In this document: piece by piece, positions 6,724 through 8,342 of the stretch | Position numbering within the stretch: the stretch's first letter is position 1 | Layout of the letters: each line of letters opens with the position of its first letter | DNA from: an uncultured Gammaproteobacteria bacterium | GTDB taxonomy: Bacteria > Pseudomonadota > Gammaproteobacteria > Arenicellales > UBA868 | Assembly: GCA_913051905.1 (NCBI GenBank) | Contig: CAJXBY010000110.1 | Location: 1-8,342, forward strand | DNA: 8,342 bases | Direction of reading: 5' to 3' | Notes under the pieces: model-generated | The model's database searches: none | What the model saw: only the letters and a program-made list of their open reading frames with translations | Told to the model about the DNA's origin: nothing | Program-made: the position numbers and the translations under genes

Positions 6724-7623
6724 TTGATCGATTTTCTGCAGAACTGCATAGACGGCCTGATGATCGGGTCTTCGTATGCACTGCTTGCGATCGGTTTCAC
6801 GCTTATCTTTGGTGTGATGCGCCGTCTCAATCTCTCCTATGGACCGTCGATCATGCTCGGGGCGTTCTGCGGTACTTTCGTCTACCTTGAATTCCAGGCC
6901 GGTCACCTGCTGGTCGCTGTAGCGACCGTAGTGGGGGCTGTGGTGGCCGGTATTTATATCGAACGTCTGTGCTTCTGGGCGATTCGCCAGGGTGCGGCAC
7001 TGGCCTCCATGGTGTCCAGCTTTGCCATCTGGATGCAGCTCGAAGAGCTAATCACGCTTCTGTTCCCCGAACGCACCTACCGGTTTCCACCGCTAGCCGA
7101 ATCCGTATCGATTGACCTCGGCCCGTTTTTTTTCAGGGCTGAAAACCTGATTATGTTCGCCTGTGCTGCGGTACTCATGGTGCTACTGCACGTGCTGCTC
7201 TACCGGACCCGGTTCGGGCTTGCCTTGCGAGCGCTTTCTGAGAACCCACTGGCTGCGCGCTTCATGGGCATCAACGTCCAGTGGATCATCTTCCTCGCGT
7301 TTGCCTTGGCCTCCGCACTCGGCGGGGTCGCCGCTTATCTTATTGTCGGCACCGATGGTCAAATCACACCAATGTTCGGCCTCTGGGCCACTTTCAAGGG
7401 GCTGATCGCCATGATGCTCGGCGGCATGGGATCGGTACCCGGAGCGATCCTCGGGGGCCTGCTGCTGGGCGTGATCGAAACGCAGAGCGTCTGGTATCTA
7501 GGCACCGAGTTCCGAGACCTCACGGCCTATATGGTGCTGTTTGTTTTTCTGGTGCTGCGCCCTGGCGGCCTGATGGGGCAACACACCGTGAGACGGGAGC
7601 AGGCGGCCTATCGCCGCGTCTGA
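6724..7623 (+). CDS. livH: Liv-type ABC transporter permease, LivH class (second copy, H')
   Basis: This 299-residue inner-membrane protein is a second LivH-class channel subunit, clearly related to the first copy but well diverged. Both share an IGFTLIFGVM core near the N-terminus, YRTRxGxAxRA before the coupling loop, a GGMGSVPGAI or GGLGSIPGAI element, and FLxxRPGGxxxR at the end. The coupling loop ALSENPLAARFMGIN keeps the usual AAR-x-x-GI pattern. The start is taken as TTG 6724: it aligns with the start of the first copy (IDFLQNCIDGLMIGSSYA against IDVIQAISDGVMKGSTYA), and no ATG, GTG or TTG lies between it and the upstream in-frame stop. The next ATG, at 6760, would cut off the conserved first helix. 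I see no good Shine-Dalgarno sequence, so translation may depend on coupling to livF, 39 bases upstream. The substrate is unknown. Confidence 0.88.
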   Translation: MIDFLQNCIDGLMIGSSYALLAIGFTLIFGVMRRLNLSYGPSIMLGAFCGTFVYLEFQAGHLLVAVATVVGAVVAGIYIERLCFWAIRQGAALASMVSSFAIWMQLEELITLLFPERTYRFPPLAESVSIDLGPFFFRAENLIMFACAAVLMVLLHVLLYRTRFGLALRALSENPLAARFMGINVQWIIFLAFALASALGGVAAYLIVGTDGQITPMFGLWATFKGLIAMMLGGMGSVPGAILGGLLLGVIETQSVWYLGTEFRDLTAYMVLFVFLVLRPGGLMGQHTVRREQAAYRRV

Positions 7624-7626
7624 GGC

Positions 7627-8342
7627 ATGGACACCTACCTGATTTCAGTACTCTCCAACATCGGCATGCTGGCATTCATTGCGCTTTCCGCCTATCTGCT
7701 ACTGCTGGTCGGTGAAATCTCGTTTGGCCAGCAGGCGTTTTTCGCCATCAGCGCTTACGCCTCTGGAATAGCGACTGCCATGTGGGGCTGGCCGTTCTGG
7801 CTGGGCCTGGTCTGGGGCAGTTTATTCGGGGGGGTTGCCGCAGTCCTAGTGGCAGTCCCAACGCTGCGCCTGCGGGGCCTTTACTTCTCCATCGCGACCC
7901 TGGCATTTGCCGAGATGGTCCGCCTACTCTTCGAGATATTCACCTACCAGGTGGAAATTGATGGCGAACTGGTGGGTCCTGACGGTTCTGAGGGATTCCG
8001 CGATATCCGTCTTATTTATGAACAGGACATATCAGCGTTCGAGTACATGTGCATCATCTATGCCGTGCTGGCTCTCGTTTTGGCAGGCTTCATTTTGCTG
8101 GAGCGTTCGCGCTTGGGCGCCATCTTTCGGATGATCGGTGAAGACCCGATGCTGACGGAAATGCAGGGCCTCAATACGATCGCCTACAAACTGCTCGCCG
8201 CAGCCATGGCCGGTGTCATCGCCGGAGCTGGAGGCGCCCTTTATGCCCACCTCGCGACCTATGTAGAGCCCAAGATCTTTAATGTGATGCTGGGAGTTCA
8301 CAGCCTGGCGTATGGACTGATAGGCGGACTCGGAACGGCTTT
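7627..8342 (+). CDS. livM: Liv-type ABC transporter permease, LivM class (second copy, M'), 3' end beyond window
   Basis: An open frame of 238 codons starts at ATG 7627, three bases after the H' stop, and runs off the window end, so roughly the last fifth is missing. The product is a LivM-class inner-membrane channel subunit. It shows LSAYLLLLVGEISFGQQAFFA, VPTLRLRGLYFSIATLAFAEMVRLLFE, the loop YQVEIDGELVGPDGSEGFRDIR (M has YQIEKDGELIGPVGAEGFRMIR), RSRLGAIFRMIGEDPMLTEMQGLN and AGVIAGAGGALYAHLATYVEP. The similarity to the first M is plain and points to duplication of a permease pair or acquisition of a relative. The coupling loop differs: where M has EDEVAAQSVGIN, M' has EDPMLTEMQGLN, lacking the AA pair. 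There is no proper ribosome site, so translational coupling to H' is likely. Confidence 0.9.
   Translation, partial: MDTYLISVLSNIGMLAFIALSAYLLLLVGEISFGQQAFFAISAYASGIATAMWGWPFWLGLVWGSLFGGVAAVLVAVPTLRLRGLYFSIATLAFAEMVRLLFEIFTYQVEIDGELVGPDGSEGFRDIRLIYEQDISAFEYMCIIYAVLALVLAGFILLERSRLGAIFRMIGEDPMLTEMQGLNTIAYKLLAAAMAGVIAGAGGALYAHLATYVEPKIFNVMLGVHSLAYGLIGGLGTA

Overview
This window reads as bacterial chromosome, most likely from a proteobacterium. The genes are compact and all on the plus strand. Base composition is moderately GC-rich, and the 5' leader of the binding-protein gene carries a near-perfect Shine-Dalgarno sequence. Gene content (a crotonyl-CoA carboxylase/reductase homologue and a Liv-type high-affinity ABC importer) fits an alpha- or gammaproteobacterium, but lineage cannot be fixed from the sequence alone. 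I saw no rRNA, tRNA, CRISPR array, insertion sequence or phage gene.

Layout. 1-296 is the 3' end of a gene whose product resembles the DUF364 (putative heavy-metal chelation, Rossmann-like) domain. A short non-coding gap holds a plausible sigma70 promoter (327-354). 453-1727 encodes a full-length crotonyl-CoA carboxylase/reductase-type enoyl-CoA reductase. A 288-base gap follows, with a weak hairpin and a GC-rich patch of short repeats. The rest (2016-8342) is a Liv-type (branched-chain amino acid / amide / small carboxylate family) ABC importer: periplasmic binding protein, a strong stem-loop, permease H, permease M, ATPase G, ATPase F, then a second permease H' and a second permease M', the last cut off by the window end.

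How the genes work together. The binding protein would capture a small solute in the periplasm and deliver it to the H/M channel, powered by the G and F ATPases. The second H'/M' pair follows ATPase F directly. It may form an alternative channel that shares the same ATPases, or it may belong to a second transporter whose remaining genes lie beyond the window. The reductase upstream could act on an acyl-CoA made from the imported compound, but that link rests only on gene order.

Most notable points: (1) the reductase keeps three of the four CO2-pocket residues known from the family but carries Gln (residue 159) where Glu is normal; (2) the K-H-M-G-F-H'-M' order, with two non-identical permease pairs and one binding protein; (3) the diverged ATPase-coupling loop of M'; (4) a perfect 11-bp hairpin without a U-tract between the binding-protein and permease genes; (5) a TTG start for H' lying in the same open frame as the end of ATPase F. 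None of these by itself proves a new system. The reductase-plus-double-permease locus is the best candidate for follow-up.
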